The notes under the pieces are model-generated. The model did not search any database. It saw nothing but the letters and a program-made list of their open reading frames with translations, and was not told the origin of the DNA. Positions 24,500 through 35,603 of a stretch of 64,000 nucleotides of DNA are shown here, piece by piece. Numbering within the stretch: position 1 is the first letter of the stretch; each line of letters opens with the position of its first letter. The position numbers and the translations under genes were made by a program. The stretch lies in the NCBI GenBank assembly GCA_012934845.2, contig WNNJ02000697.1, positions 1 to 64,000 on the forward strand, given 5' to 3'. Source of the stretch: Pomphorhynchus laevis (Eukaryota > Acanthocephala > Palaeacanthocephala > Echinorhynchida > Pomphorhynchidae).

Positions 24500-26480
24500 G
24501 CCAAACTATTAATGACTTTAATATCCAACGACAATTAATTCAACGATGATGTGAACTAACCTGGAAGAATTAAACTTAAACTAGGTTCTCACCAATACAT
24601 TTTACATTTCATTCAAAAACACTTTCAACAGGTGGAAATGATTTTACATTAGAAATAATTTCGTATAATAATTTTGACAAAGTGCTTGTTTAATTTTATA
24701 AAAGGAATATCCGTTGCAGCTTACTTTTATATATTTTAAAATATATATAAATCGATGTATGGTATTTACGATTTTACTTTAAAAGTAGAAATTATTTAAA
24801 TTCCCATTTTACCTCCAAGTAGAAATGTGTAGTATTTAAACTCATTTCGTGGTTGAGACTTGTATAAACGATAATAATTTCACGATAATTTCAAAAATTG
24901 TTTGTATTTCAAAATTTGACAGAGAAATGTTGCCCATGAAATAAAGGTTGATATTCTGATTAAGATATAATTTTAAATTTCGATATATCAATGTAACTCA
25001 TTCTTTGCAATAACAAATGTCACGAATATATAGTACAATTGCATTCAAGCTCTTTTCAAACCAAAAAATGATTCCTTATTAAACGATGAAGTGCGATGAA
25101 TACTGACGTGTTTCTTCGATCAAAGTATGCAATTTCCAGTAATGCCAACTTTTTCTAATTCACTTTTAAACACTACGAGGCCAATGCTAAAATATTAGCA
25201 TTTTTAGGTAAAATATATTTGTTTGATGACGTGCAAAGTAAGGAAATAATTAAGCAAAAATGACGTTTGAAGAAATCTAAACTAAGTTGAATGTCTATGG
25301 ATTGTGTATACATGTTCTCCACATAAATATTTCTTATCCGACACATGTCCAAAAGTTAACTTGTATTAGAGTATCAAAGTAAATAGTTCAAATTGCTCTA
25401 ATAATGCATAATATACATCATGTAATGCAAAACAAACAATTGTATTTAAGAATTATAGAACAGTTTAATATTCTATATAGTCATTTATTAGTCATATTTA
25501 CTAAATAGAATTGTATTAGTAAGAAAGCTCCAATTTGTCCCCACTTTATATTCATTTCGAAAATTTGAGGAAATCTACGATCAATGATACTTTACGCATC
25601 ATGATCTTAGGTGACAACCAATGATTACTCTTTAAAGATCGAGGTGTTCCGCGGGACATTTTAAATGTTATATCATCATTATCTTCATTTGTACAAATGT
25701 CTATCATGTAACTTCTTTTCAAAGAGTTCAGTATGATACACCTCACTTACAAAGCATTCCCTTGCATCCATAAAGCGTGTTCTAGCAAACGCAACTCGTT
25801 TTTTCATATAAAGACACGTCAACTGTGAGCCTATCTACTAACCTTGATTTAAATGGAAAATTCGACCAGAATTATTCTTTCGTTCCTTTATCATACTGAC
25901 TATATATTAAGATAGGAACGAATAGTCCCGTTTTAATATATAGTTGTATGAAAAAGTTTATAATTTAACAAAACAGTCCTCTTTGTGAACAAAAATTTAG
26001 TTTTTTCTGGACCATTACCAATAAGAAAAATTTCGATATATCACGAATTATCTAAAACATTGAAATGTATGAAAGTTTAATTAATATGTGAGCAAATAGT
26101 TAAAATGTTGAGCGAGATAAATTTAAATATGAAATGTTCTCTTCATAAAAGGCAATATGGCAAATTCGAAGCTGTTAACATGACTGTGACTGTTTATTAT
26201 TTTAATGAACAAAAAGTTTTAGTTAACTGTGACTGTTTATTATTTTAATGAATTTTTGTGATCAAATAAATGCAATACTTTTGTTTTTAAAAATGACGTT
26301 TAATTTTTCGGAGAGAATTTAATGAAAGTGAATGTTTTTTGTTTGCTTAGAATACGAGCATGTTAACTTTTATTTTAAAAGTTTTATATATTTGTAAATT
26401 TCAAAGAATTTCGAATTATGACGCGCAACTGCAAATTTAATGAATTATCAATTTCAGTAACTACTTTTTTGTAATCTAGT
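24500..26480. repeat. Old diverged relative of the 3.87 kb unit
   Basis: Blocks align in order with the array unit. The best is 26290-26365 (aaaatgacgtt...tttcggagagaatt...gtttgctt), matching the unit at 15811-15890. Another is 26105-26190 (aaaatgtt.a.cgagataaat ... aactgttaacat-like). Four TGACGT motifs (about 25102, 25227, 25260, 26293) are on the plus strand as in the array. The final part (26345-26470) also resembles the end of the inverted repeat at 29800-29900. Borders are approximate. Confidence 0.55.
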
Positions 26481-26489
26481 GTATCAAAA

Positions 26490-27050
26490 GCTTTAACTAA
26501 CAAGATATTAAGTTATTTAATGTATTGATTTCTAGTAATTTAATACACGGATATAAAACCATTTCGTAACTATGCCAACTTAATATTTACTTGAAATGTG
26601 TATATTTATCTATTGCCCTACACTATTTGCTATGAAAATGATAGTTTTTAAGATGTTTTAAAAAATCTAGTTTGAATATTATTGTATAATTTTATAATTC
26701 AATTGTAATAAATTAAAATTTTTAATATTTTCTACTTTGAATTTTGTTTTGCCTTCGAAAAAAATAACAGATATATAAATCAACAAATGATCCACACAAA
26801 AGTGTTATTTCAAGCGCTGAAAAATACGTTTGACGATAAAAGCTTATGTTGTACAAAATGCATTTAAAACATTATTGTTTTATTATTACAATGAGATGAA
26901 GCAAAAGGTGGTTGTTTGTTCTCATAAAGTAGACACTCTGAGCATTTCAGCGGATAGTTACGCTCACTCCAAATATTTTGCATTCACCAGAGCATTATAA
27001 TGTCGTTAAACACACCTCATGAGAACGACAAGATGTGATATCTATTAGTT
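26490..27050. other. AT-rich non-coding sequence
   Basis: No exon, RNA gene or repeat recognised. GC content rises after about 26900, towards the retroelement relic. Confidence 0.4.
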
Positions 27051-27059
27051 CACCAAGCT

Positions 27060-28205
27060 AGCCGTATCGATCAACGACTTTGCTGGTAAAGTTTGTGACC
27101 ACAACTTGATGGAAGAGGATATGCCCATATTTGATCTCTCTTCATATGAACGAACTTGGAATCAAACATCTTGTTGTTGCTTCTTAACATAGTATGAATA
27201 TTTAAAGCAATTGTGTAGTCCATTCGATATAACAGAATCGCTCTATATTCGTTAACAATTGCAATTGGACGCAGCGGTTTAAATAAGCTCGGCTAACTTC
27301 AATCGTCACAAACTCGTTCGATTGGTACTTGAGATAGACAGACCGAACAAGTCGTCTCCTGGAATAGGCCTATCTAAAAATGGAGCTTCTAATTTTTTTA
27401 CCAATCGCCTACTTGATGATAACGGACTTCATCTGACTACAACAGCGTTTCGTGACGCAATGTCTGTGAGGTACGGCTGGACCCCATCTAAGATTTTTAA
27501 CACATGTATATGAAGGGAGGATTTTAATACTGTAAATGCATTGTCATGCAAGAGATGTGGTTTATTTACTATACGTCACAATGATGTTCGCGATCTTGTA
27601 TCAAAGGTACTCACAGATTGTGTTCTGGGGTCACCACTGAGACAAGTTTATCTTGCGTTCCTGACTCATTTTGTTTCGAAAATGACGCGACAACTCAAAG
27701 ACCAGACGCGTGCCATGAAATCGTGTGTAGTGGATTGTTCGGTGGTAGGATAGAGCATATGTATTTTGACGTATGCACTTTCAACGAAGGATCTCCATTC
27801 TATATTTTGCGATCGTACGCTGCGTGCTTCGAATATAATGAGCAACGAAAGCGAAGCAAGTACAAGGAAATTATACGAGAAGTTAACAACAGCTCCTTTG
27901 GTCCACTAGTGTTTGCTTAGAAGGATGGTGCAGGCATAGCAGCAAACGCAACTCTACGTGTGTTCGCGACAAAGATCAGCTAGAAACACATGTCTGAATT
28001 TTCCAGTGTAATAACGTGGATCCGCATGAAAATTGGAATTGCTCTAGCCAGGTCGATATCACTATGTTTCCGAGCATCGCGGTCCAAACAAAATGCACGG
28101 TACATTTCGGCGTAGACGTTAAAATTCAAATCGCACAATGATGTTTGTTTTTTTGTAAATCAAATTAATATATTAACATTATTGGACCTATTCGCGGGTA
28201 ACCGA
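27060..28205 (+). mobile_element. Reverse-transcriptase element relic, C-terminal nuclease-like part
   Basis: A GC-richer fossil. Visible motifs in order are a GLHLTTTAFRDAMSVRYGW block, a Cys/His block LSCKRCGLFTIRHNDVRD, a presumed catalytic patch with FGGRIEHMYFDVCTFN, a KRSKYKEIIREV helix with a following PLVF, and a terminal ITWIRMKIGIALARSISLCF helix. I know this combination as the C-terminal region of a widespread animal reverse-transcriptase family. Its D..DV pattern and Cys/His motif resemble restriction-like endonucleases. The RT part is not recognisable upstream. It is old and broken, with several breaks. A tail ggacctattcgcgggtaacc is shared in part with the relic at 53.6 kb. Confidence 0.65.
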
Positions 28206-28209
28206 TGTT

Positions 28210-28785
28210 GTATTAAATAATATATAATAAAGGTATTATTGCATTTATTTGACGCTAGACAGCATCTTATTTTTATTTTATGCTTAGCTTTAAACGATTT
28301 GAAATAATAAGTTCGCCTTATTTTTGTAAAAAGTAATGATTTGCATCATTTATTTTGATTTTTTGATTTCAGTAAAACCTTTATATATTAAATAAACGAA
28401 ATACCGAATGTCTGTAAAGATTTTCCAAATTCTAATTTTTGAATATATTTTTATTTAATGAATTTTTCTCTAAAGATTGCCTTTGGAGACAATAAATGTT
28501 ATGTGAACAAATTAGTACATTATTATTAAAATATACATTTCTTAAGGCATTTACGATAAACTAACAGTTATATTAGTTTTAACTTTTGCATTAAATTTCA
28601 AAATTATTTTTGTAGAATCAAACTTTCAGTTTATCAGGGTCTATATGTATACTAAAAATATTATTTCACTCTTTAGACTCATATTAGAATTTTAGTTAAA
28701 CGATTTTTCATGCAATTTTATAATAATTCAATCTTGGATTTCAATTGTTTTCAAATTTATATACAAATCGTTTTATAATATAAAT
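28210..28785. other. AT-rich non-coding sequence
   Basis: No gene or repeat recognised between the retroelement tail and the inverted-repeat arm. Confidence 0.4.
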
Positions 28786-28789
28786 ATAC

Positions 28790-29890
28790 CTTCATCTTAT
28801 ACGCGTAATAATATGTAAACTGCAATATGAAATCTAGAACAGTTCTTTGTAAATATTAACAGCAAACGATTAAACTCTAAGAAGTAAGGCTTCATAACAC
28901 GGTTTTTTTAAAAAGTGCGACGAGTACACAGTTGCACGAAATTATTTAGAATCTCAAAATATTCAATTTTAAAGGATAACTTTTAATTTTTTTTAAATAA
29001 TTTTTTAAGAACTCCAAAAGGTACAAACAAATACAAAACCGTGATGCTTCAAATAATTTGTTTAAAATATTTTTTGTTTTTCATTTAGTGCGCTTGGCGA
29101 TTGCGAGCAGAACGGGCACCCCGAACGCATAAAGAAATTGAGCGAGCCAGTTGAATACCAATCGTTGAATAAAGGCGTGTAATTTCCTCTGCATATGAGT
29201 GTCATTTTCTATTTTAGTTCTAATAATAATTTGAACCTCAAAATGTTTGTCTGTTTTGTAACATTTTTGCTTGGCTAAAACGATTAGTTAAAAAACCACC
29301 TATATTTGAATTTTAAAAGTGCTTTAAATATTTTAAACAACTCTTTATTGAAACAATATCTTAACAAAATGAACTTTATTAAAATTAGTATGATTTGTTT
29401 AAGCTGATTTTAATTTATAATATAATAATTCAAACACGATTTGTAATATATATGTGATTAGTGTAAATCAATCGTTTTACTTTAATTATGTATAATGTTT
29501 CAAGATGAACTATTAAATATTCAATCCTACTCACATACAACATGCTTTCTTTAAAAATAAATTTATTTCTTTTACTTTGTTTATCTTATTTTTCAATTTT
29601 ATTAATTGCTTAAATTAATAAGATTATTAATAAATCGGATGAGCTTACTGAGCCTAAATAATTATAACATTTTATATAATATATATTTAAATATATATTT
29701 AATTTGTTTGAATTGAATAATATTACCTTATATGTTACTTAATATAATTTAGTATAATTAACTTATATAATAATTTTTAAATAATTGCTTAGAATACTAG
29801 CAGGTTAACTTTTATTTTAATAGTCTAATGAATTTGTAAATTTCAAAGAATTTCTAAATATGACTCGAAACTGTGAATTTATTGAATTAA
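28790..29890 (-). repeat. Right arm of the distant inverted repeat
   Basis: Reverse-complement match to 2405-3312, interrupted by an insert at about 28990-29235 that includes a GC-richer piece (cgcttggcgattgcgagcag). The final portion (29800-29890) also resembles 26345-26470. There is no open reading frame. Confidence 0.75.
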
Positions 29891-30460
29891 CAATCTCGAG
29901 AACAATTATTTGTCCATTTTATTAAAAATAATATTTGACTTGATTGGCGCTTAGAAATTTTATCTGGATAATTTCTTTTTTAATTTTCTAATTGTTGTTA
30001 TATCACAAATTAATATCACATCAAGACTTCAATCACATATATACTGTCTGATCACACAATAGTTGCATATCTGGTATATTCGTTTTGTTACTTTTGATTT
30101 ATTATAAAGTAAATTAAATAGTTGGTAGTTTTTAACATTAAGCTCGATTTGTTTCGTCCGCTATCGCTGTGTTGTGTACATTCGCACTAGTCAGAAGAAG
30201 TAAGTCACATTATTAATTATAGAACTACTTTCAGAATTTGCCCAGATCATTTCGTTTAAAAATGTTGCACCTAACTGACTGTACTAACGCTCAAGTGAAG
30301 CCAGAAATTCTTCATTATATGAAATCTACTTTGCCACGAATTTCAAATATCGCTTTTCCGGAATGTATTTAAATACTAGTTTTCCAAACATTAAATTTAT
30401 GTGATCAACATATCACGTTAAATCTGAATATAATCCGAACTTTATATAATATACGTAGCA
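29891..30460. other. AT-rich non-coding sequence
   Basis: No gene seen. Slightly richer stretches near 30150-30200 and 30240-30300 hold no recognisable exon. Confidence 0.35.
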
Positions 30461-30461
30461 A

Positions 30462-30735
30462 ATAATAGAGAAATAATCATTTTTTAATTTAAATAAAGAT
30501 CTTTTGAAATTTAAAGATGGGCTTGCTAGTAAGTTGTAGCAGAGCCACGTAGTAGTTGGTTGTTAGACCATTCAGAAGGTTACAATATTCGAAAATAATT
30601 ATTATTATTTAATGATAATTTTTCATAGAGAAATAAACATTTTTTTAAATTAAATAAATATTTTTTGAAATTCAAAGTTGGTATGCTAGTAAGTTGACAC
30701 CGAGCCACGTAGTAGCTCAATGTTAGACCATTTAA
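30462..30735. repeat. Imperfect ~160-bp tandem duplication
   Basis: Two copies share atagagaaataa, tgctagtaagttg, gagccacgtagtag and tgttagaccatt. The first copy runs from about 30464 and the second from about 30626. A related inverted piece is at 3330-3430. Confidence 0.65.
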
Positions 30736-30920
30736 TATGTGATACATTTTAAATGCTGCATTTTACATGGGATTCAGCCATGAGATTAATATTTTGAACT
30801 AGAGATAAAAATTGTGATTTAAAAATTTGAAAAATTCATTTACATCAAGAGTTTATAAATTTTAATTACTATGTATATGTTTAAATATTTTTTGAAATAT
30901 TTAAACATATCTACGTACAA

Positions 30921-30945
30921 TTGACAAAGGCTTCGGCCGAAACGT
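30921..30945 (+). ncRNA. Decayed hammerhead/PLE-end motif
   Basis: The order ttgacaa - aggcttcggcc - gaaacgtc fits a decayed CUGANGA core, a GGC/GCC stem II with a short loop, and GAAAC. The gccgaaacgtc ending is typical of Penelope-like element ends. The first core segment deviates at two positions. Confidence 0.3.
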
Positions 30946-31047
30946 CAATAAATCTGTATTGCTAATTTGGAGTCAATTTGATAACTTTTAAAGTATTAAA
31001 TGGCTGAATTCGTAGACAATAATCCTCAACAGCGGTCTAAAAATCAA

Positions 31048-31050
<3 letters not shown>

Positions 31051-31108
<58 letters not shown>
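31051..31108. repeat. (TA)29 microsatellite
   Basis: Uninterrupted TA dinucleotides. A second run follows at 31288-31329. Confidence 0.95.
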
Positions 31109-31111
<3 letters not shown>

Positions 31112-31220
31112 TAGATTATTTATTCAAATCAGCTCCGGGATCCTTTGACGGATACTTGTATATATTAATACTCGAATTTTAAGTCAAACCGGAAACACAA
31201 AGATATCGTTTTATTCAAGC

Positions 31221-31247
31221 TTTCGACCAACTAGTGGCCTTCTTCAG
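31221..31247 (-). ncRNA. Hammerhead-like ribozyme core, PLE-associated
   Basis: On the minus strand: CTGAAGA, a helix GGCCA / loop / TGGTC, then GAAAGC. This is a full CUGANGA - stem II - GAAA core. It lies between two TA microsatellites and about 280 bases from another PLE-end motif. Stem III and a cleavage site are not evident. Confidence 0.4.
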
Positions 31248-31284
31248 GAAAATAATATTGTAAGTTCTTGGCTGCTGAATATAC

Positions 31285-31287
<3 letters not shown>

Positions 31288-31329
<42 letters not shown>
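31288..31329. repeat. (TA)n microsatellite
   Basis: Second pure TA run, 42 bases long. Confidence 0.95.
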
Positions 31330-31333
<4 letters not shown>

Positions 31334-31439
31334 GTTGTTACACCTGGTAAAATTTCTGCTGAATAAAATTTAGGATGATATGGAAAGCACATGGTTACTT
31401 TGAAGAGGTAATGCCCATGCTACCACGTAAGCAAATTCT

Positions 31440-31545
31440 CGAAGATGCCTTCTTAATATATCACAAGGCAGCCGAAACGACTGATGGTAGTTCACCCTAC
31501 TGATGAGTGCTGCCGGCTACCATCAGCTCGTCTAGGAGTGATAAG
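31440..31545 (+). ncRNA. Permuted hammerhead-like segment
   Basis: GGCAGC-C-GAAAC (31467-31478) is followed by CTGATGAG (31500-31507) and TGCTGCC (31508-31514). GGCAGC and GCTGCC can pair, which is the stem II pairing of a hammerhead in circularly permuted order, as would arise from a tandem or circular precursor. A 10-bp arm pair, ctgatggtag / ctaccatcag, also spans it. I could not place stems I and III consistently, so this is tentative. Confidence 0.25.
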
Positions 31546-31795
31546 GAAGTCTACTCTACTTGTAATCGAACTCCTTTTATATGTATATATTGTGATATAC
31601 TAAGAACACACACATATATATATAATTTTTTTTATAAAAAAGTTCTTAAAGTCTTGTGTGCCGGGTGATTATTATCTCTCTTTTTCAGACATTGCGTAGA
31701 TTTAATCTGATTTAATACGATTTTGGTATCGAAATAGTTTATTATTAATATTATGTATTTAATATTGGAAATTGTATGTTGTTAGATTTTTATTA
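31546..31795. other. Non-coding sequence
   Basis: AT-rich with small TA runs (31580-31625). No gene recognised. Confidence 0.35.
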
Positions 31796-32085
31796 TAAAA
31801 ATTTTGTATCGAGACAGCTTTGTACTTAGAGATTCCAAAAACTTCATTGGGAATGGATTGAAGGCGCCAAGAGTTTCGACTGCGACGGGAGTAAATTCGT
31901 ACTGGCGCTTGTAGCGGCGACTGTATTCAGACCTTTTCTTAGGACCATCTGGCGTCTGCGCCGGCCGTAGATACTGCTTAGGATTCGTAGCTAGCGGCGA
32001 GGGTTATGGGACAGGAAGAGTCTCACAACTAGAATTTTACTCGCGTCCCATGATACAACGTAGTGCCATCCTCCCTCATTTGCTT
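31796..32085 (-). mobile_element. Reverse-transcriptase element relic, second subtype
   Basis: GC-richer than its neighbours. On the minus strand it shows YEFTPVAVETLGAF and, upstream, fragments resembling DGTTLY and CPITLAASYE. These belong to the C-terminal nuclease-like region of reverse-transcriptase elements with a WDATC-type motif, the same subtype as the relic at 55.4 kb. Short, old and broken. Confidence 0.5.
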
Positions 32086-32089
32086 TCAA

Positions 32090-32720
32090 ATGTTTAAATT
32101 TTGTAAAATTCAAATTAAAAAATGTAATAAATTTTTTTATTGAAATTTAATTTCTTTGCTGTCGAATTGTTACCTCGAATTAAGCAATTATTTCTTTAAG
32201 ATATAAAGAAATATCTTTATAATTTTATATTTGGGATATTAAATTCGTATAAAAATAACAATTGTGGTGCAATGCGTAAATTAATTACAAAAATTTGTAA
32301 ATCAATAATTTATAAAATAAATAATTTTTTCTGATAGTAAACATAATAAAAATAGAATTTAACAATATTTAATAATTAGAATTTAACAATATTTTGTGTA
32401 AAAACTTTGATGACTTTAAGAGTAAAGCAAATATTACATTGGCTAGTTTTGGTTTATAAGTCAATAAATAAAATGAATAAAAATTAAAAAAAAAATATAT
32501 AAATAAAAATATAAATAAAAAATATAAAACTATAAATAAAAATTATATAAAAATTAAAATATTTTGAGATTTTCAAAAACAATTTTAAGATTTAAATTTT
32601 ACATTTCTTTTTAAAAATAATAAAAACTTATAAAATTACATTTTAAAAAAAATTAAAATTTATTAGTAAATTGCTTTTAAGTCTTAACAGCACGTCAATT
32701 CTTACTCAATTTTAATTACA
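32090..32720. other. Very AT-rich non-coding sequence
   Basis: A-rich simple sequence, including repeated aaataaaaat-like units around 32460-32560. No coding potential. Confidence 0.5.
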
Positions 32721-33379
32721 AGGATTTTTCGGTGCAAGCATTGCGACAAAGCGGAAGGAAGACAGAACAACTTTTAAGGATCTCCAGGAAGAGCAACAAT
32801 TTTTGAACGAGCAACAATTCGAAATTTTGTCTATACAATTGTTCTGATCAACGGATGCAGCCCGATCCTGAGTTCTTCCAGCAAATGATGGCTGCTATGT
32901 AACAGGTGGAGCGGCAGGTTCACGAATTGCAAGCTACGGATAAGGCCGCCTCCACCACTGACATAACCATGGCTACTATCTCGAGTAACGATTTTAGTCT
33001 TCAAGAGATAAAGAAATTAATGCCAAAATTCGATATGACATTGTCGAATAATCGAAGGAAGCCGCGTGATGTTCACGAACTTACCACTTATTTGGACATT
33101 CTGATAAGTATGCCGGAGGATCAACTAACGACCTTTGTGGAACATGAATGGTTTCAGATTTTGTTCAAACGTGTGGTGACCATCTATATGGCGGTCACCA
33201 ACGGTTGGCATACTATTGCACCACAATTACCACGAGTAACTGGACCAGAGCTTGAATATGCCCGGCGTGTGAGACTTAATTTGAACAAGTCAAGTTATCA
33301 ACCAACTCCTTACTTCTCAGATCCAAGTAAAGAGGTCGCGATAAGAACAACCAAGACACTTAAGAAGAAAAGGAAATGA
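32721..33379 (+). CDS. Unrecognised ORF, possibly retroelement-derived
   Basis: A 158-codon open frame (32906-33379) has GC content well above its surroundings, so it is or was coding. Upstream sequence from 32721 also looks coding, with QPDPEFFQQMM-like text reminiscent of the start of retroelement Gag-type proteins. The N-terminal part is Gln/Glu-rich and the middle has a LTTYLDILISMPEDQL helix-like stretch. The C terminus is basic (KTLKKKRK). I recognise no domain. It may be a piece of a retroelement or a host gene exon. It lies about 1 kb upstream of the LINE in the same orientation. Confidence 0.3.
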
Positions 33380-34330
33380 CGTGTTTTGTGATGTTATGAG
33401 AAAAAGAAAAAATGATTTTCTGTTCAGTCCTTTTTGAGTGGCTGTAAAAGACTCTTTGTCTTTATAAGGGTTTACGATAGTAAAAAGAATAGAAGTACTT
33501 AATGAACTTTGAGAAACGGCTTGTCAGTAAGACTGGGGTCTCTATGATCAACCTGTACTGATCAATGGGCACGCATTGAGGTAAGTTAAGTAACCCTAAG
33601 ATATATAGCCGATTTAGGACTGGTAGGGGTTCTTTTTATCAAGTCGTTCACTCCCTATAGGTTCAAAAATCGGTTATATATTATTCTTTGTTTACTATCT
33701 TTATCAACCTTGATCATATAGCGTCGAGATACAATTAAAATATATTTTCTTTGTGCTTTATATGATTGAGAAGAATTATGTCCTATGCATGAACACTTCT
33801 GATAAATTACATGTATTTATATACATTAATTGGCTATTAGTTCTTTTATTTTACTAAGAGATAATAGTTTTGATTAATTCTTTTATAGCAAGAGACTTAC
33901 ACTCTTCTTGAGGGAATTTAAAAATTATTCCGCTAAATAGAACAGTCATTTAGCTCTAATAGACATTGGACTATTTCAACATGACTTTTGTACAACTGTG
34001 ATTCTATTCAGAATCCTTTTGTTTGAGAAATATCAGGATCAACTGAAATATCTCTTTTAATTGATTGCATATATAAAACATATATCTTTCAACTGCCTTC
34101 CTACTATGCTTTGCACGGGAGCACAGTTACTATCCCGCACGTTCTTACGTGACTTTTTCGGAGACTATAAATACTCTGAAAATATGCTCCCAACACTCGT
34201 GCAAGCATCGCGGCAAAGCGATTTAAAAAAGTTATTCGCTAAAGGATTTTTGCGAATAACCGAAAAAGAATAAATAACCGAAAAACTTAAATTGTTTGAA
34301 TACCCGTCATTTGCAGTCATAACAAAAAAA
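33380..34330 (+). other. Probable 5' flank of the LINE
   Basis: Mixed composition. Around 33480-33660 there is a GC-moderate stretch with no open frame that could be an untranslated leader. Short frames such as 34061-34273 match nothing I know. I cannot place the 5' end of the LINE. Confidence 0.3.
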
Positions 34331-35395
34331 ATGTGTACGAGTAACAGCTTTTTGTGCCAGTCGGAGCATCAAAGCTCCTTTAAAAATACTTCAGAATTCA
34401 ATGTTTTTGGAGCAAATTCAGGTATTGTAACTTCTTCGTCCTCATTACTCGATCCGCAGGTTAGTAAATTTGTTGTTAATTCTGATTCTGACATGGGGAA
34501 ACTCCCCCCGATACCGAAACAAAATAATTTGGTTATAATCACAGCGTTAAAACCTATAGACAGGCATAGACTATTTACAGTATTTCTCCGGAATTTTGTA
34601 CATGACTACTCTGGGAGGGTAGTCTTTAACTCCGTTAGAACCTATGAAAATCAAGTAAAAGTTGCATTTGCTTCCTCTGCCTTAATGGAAGCATACGAAG
34701 TATTTTTTAAGAAAAAACTCTCCCACATGGGAACTTTATTACTCAAGCCTATTCAGGCAACATTAAAGATCTCAAACTACCCTCTCCATTTAGAAGAGGA
34801 TGATTTGGTCCTTCTACGGAAGACCTCTAAACTACACTCTATCAGAGAGGTAAAATCGAAGACTGGAGACATACTACCATTAGCCTTCAGCACAGCTGAT
34901 TTAGACAATGCTCAGTTGCTTTCAAAGGCTGCTACTAACCCCTTCTTGGGGTATAACCTTCGATTCACCCTGGTGGATCAAGACTCCTACACATTCCCAC
35001 ACTGCAACTCATGCCACAGTTGGGGGCACTGGGCATCCTCCTATTCACGCGAAAAATCATGCGGTGTTTGTGGTCTGTCCACATGTATCGCTATGTCTAA
35101 GGGGGAGAGGTGTGTGGCCACCCCAACTTGCATTAATTGCGGAGGAGACCACCCCGAGTGGTCCCGTCGATGTAGAGTCTTTAAAGATTACAAGAAAAGA
35201 TACTCTGATTCTTCCACTCCTATTGTTAAAAGCTTCGCATCCATTGCTGCGCCTTCGGACAGGATGTCCAACTCGGACATTATTTACTTGATAGATAATA
35301 ATAAAAAAGTTATTCTAACACAGATACAGCAAATGATAGCCCCCTCTTGGCAACGTTTCTGGGATCAGCCTCGGTTCCGCTACAGCAAGAGATGA
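34331..35395 (+). CDS. LINE ORF1, zinc-knuckle nucleic-acid-binding protein
   Basis: 354 codons from the ATG at 34331 (the frame is open a little further upstream). The middle part (SIREVKSKTGDILPLAF) resembles the pre-knuckle domain of Jockey-type ORF1 proteins. It is followed by Cys/His knuckles: CNSCHSWGH, which lacks its last Cys, a CGVCG segment, and CINCGGDHPEWSRRC, which is well formed. The product would coat the element RNA as a ribonucleoprotein. The frame is intact throughout. Confidence 0.8.
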   Translation: MCTSNSFLCQSEHQSSFKNTSEFNVFGANSGIVTSSSSLLDPQVSKFVVNSDSDMGKLPPIPKQNNLVIITALKPIDRHRLFTVFLRNFVHDYSGRVVFNSVRTYENQVKVAFASSALMEAYEVFFKKKLSHMGTLLLKPIQATLKISNYPLHLEEDDLVLLRKTSKLHSIREVKSKTGDILPLAFSTADLDNAQLLSKAATNPFLGYNLRFTLVDQDSYTFPHCNSCHSWGHWASSYSREKSCGVCGLSTCIAMSKGERCVATPTCINCGGDHPEWSRRCRVFKDYKKRYSDSSTPIVKSFASIAAPSDRMSNSDIIYLIDNNKKVILTQIQQMIAPSWQRFWDQPRFRYSKR

Positions 35396-35603
35396 TGATG
35401 CAGAAATCGAAGAAACGCAATGCCTCGGCACATACTGTTCCCCCTCTGAAGATGGGGAAATTGCTGAAATAGAAGGCCTCGAAGGGAAATGAAGATGTTG
35501 CCCTAGGGGTTCCGACCCTGGATGGGGCGAGTGGTAGGAAGGGCAACCTTCCCGCACCTAGCTCTGTCTAGGTTGGCTTCCCCCGTCCATCTTATCTAAC
35601 ACA

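Noticed and set aside
25552-25746. 64-codon minus-strand frame
   Set aside because: It lies in the diverged array relative. The frame is not present in the related 3.87 kb units, so coding is unlikely.
31000-31182. 60-codon frame with an IYIYIY run
   Set aside because: It runs through a TA microsatellite and has no other support.
33480-33660. Possible small nuclear or other structured RNA gene
   Set aside because: Composition is raised, but I recognise no tRNA, snRNA or rRNA motif, and it fits as leader sequence of the adjacent LINE.
35310-35557. Minus-strand frames opposite LINE ORF1/ORF2
   Set aside because: Shadows of the plus-strand LINE, with no independent motif.
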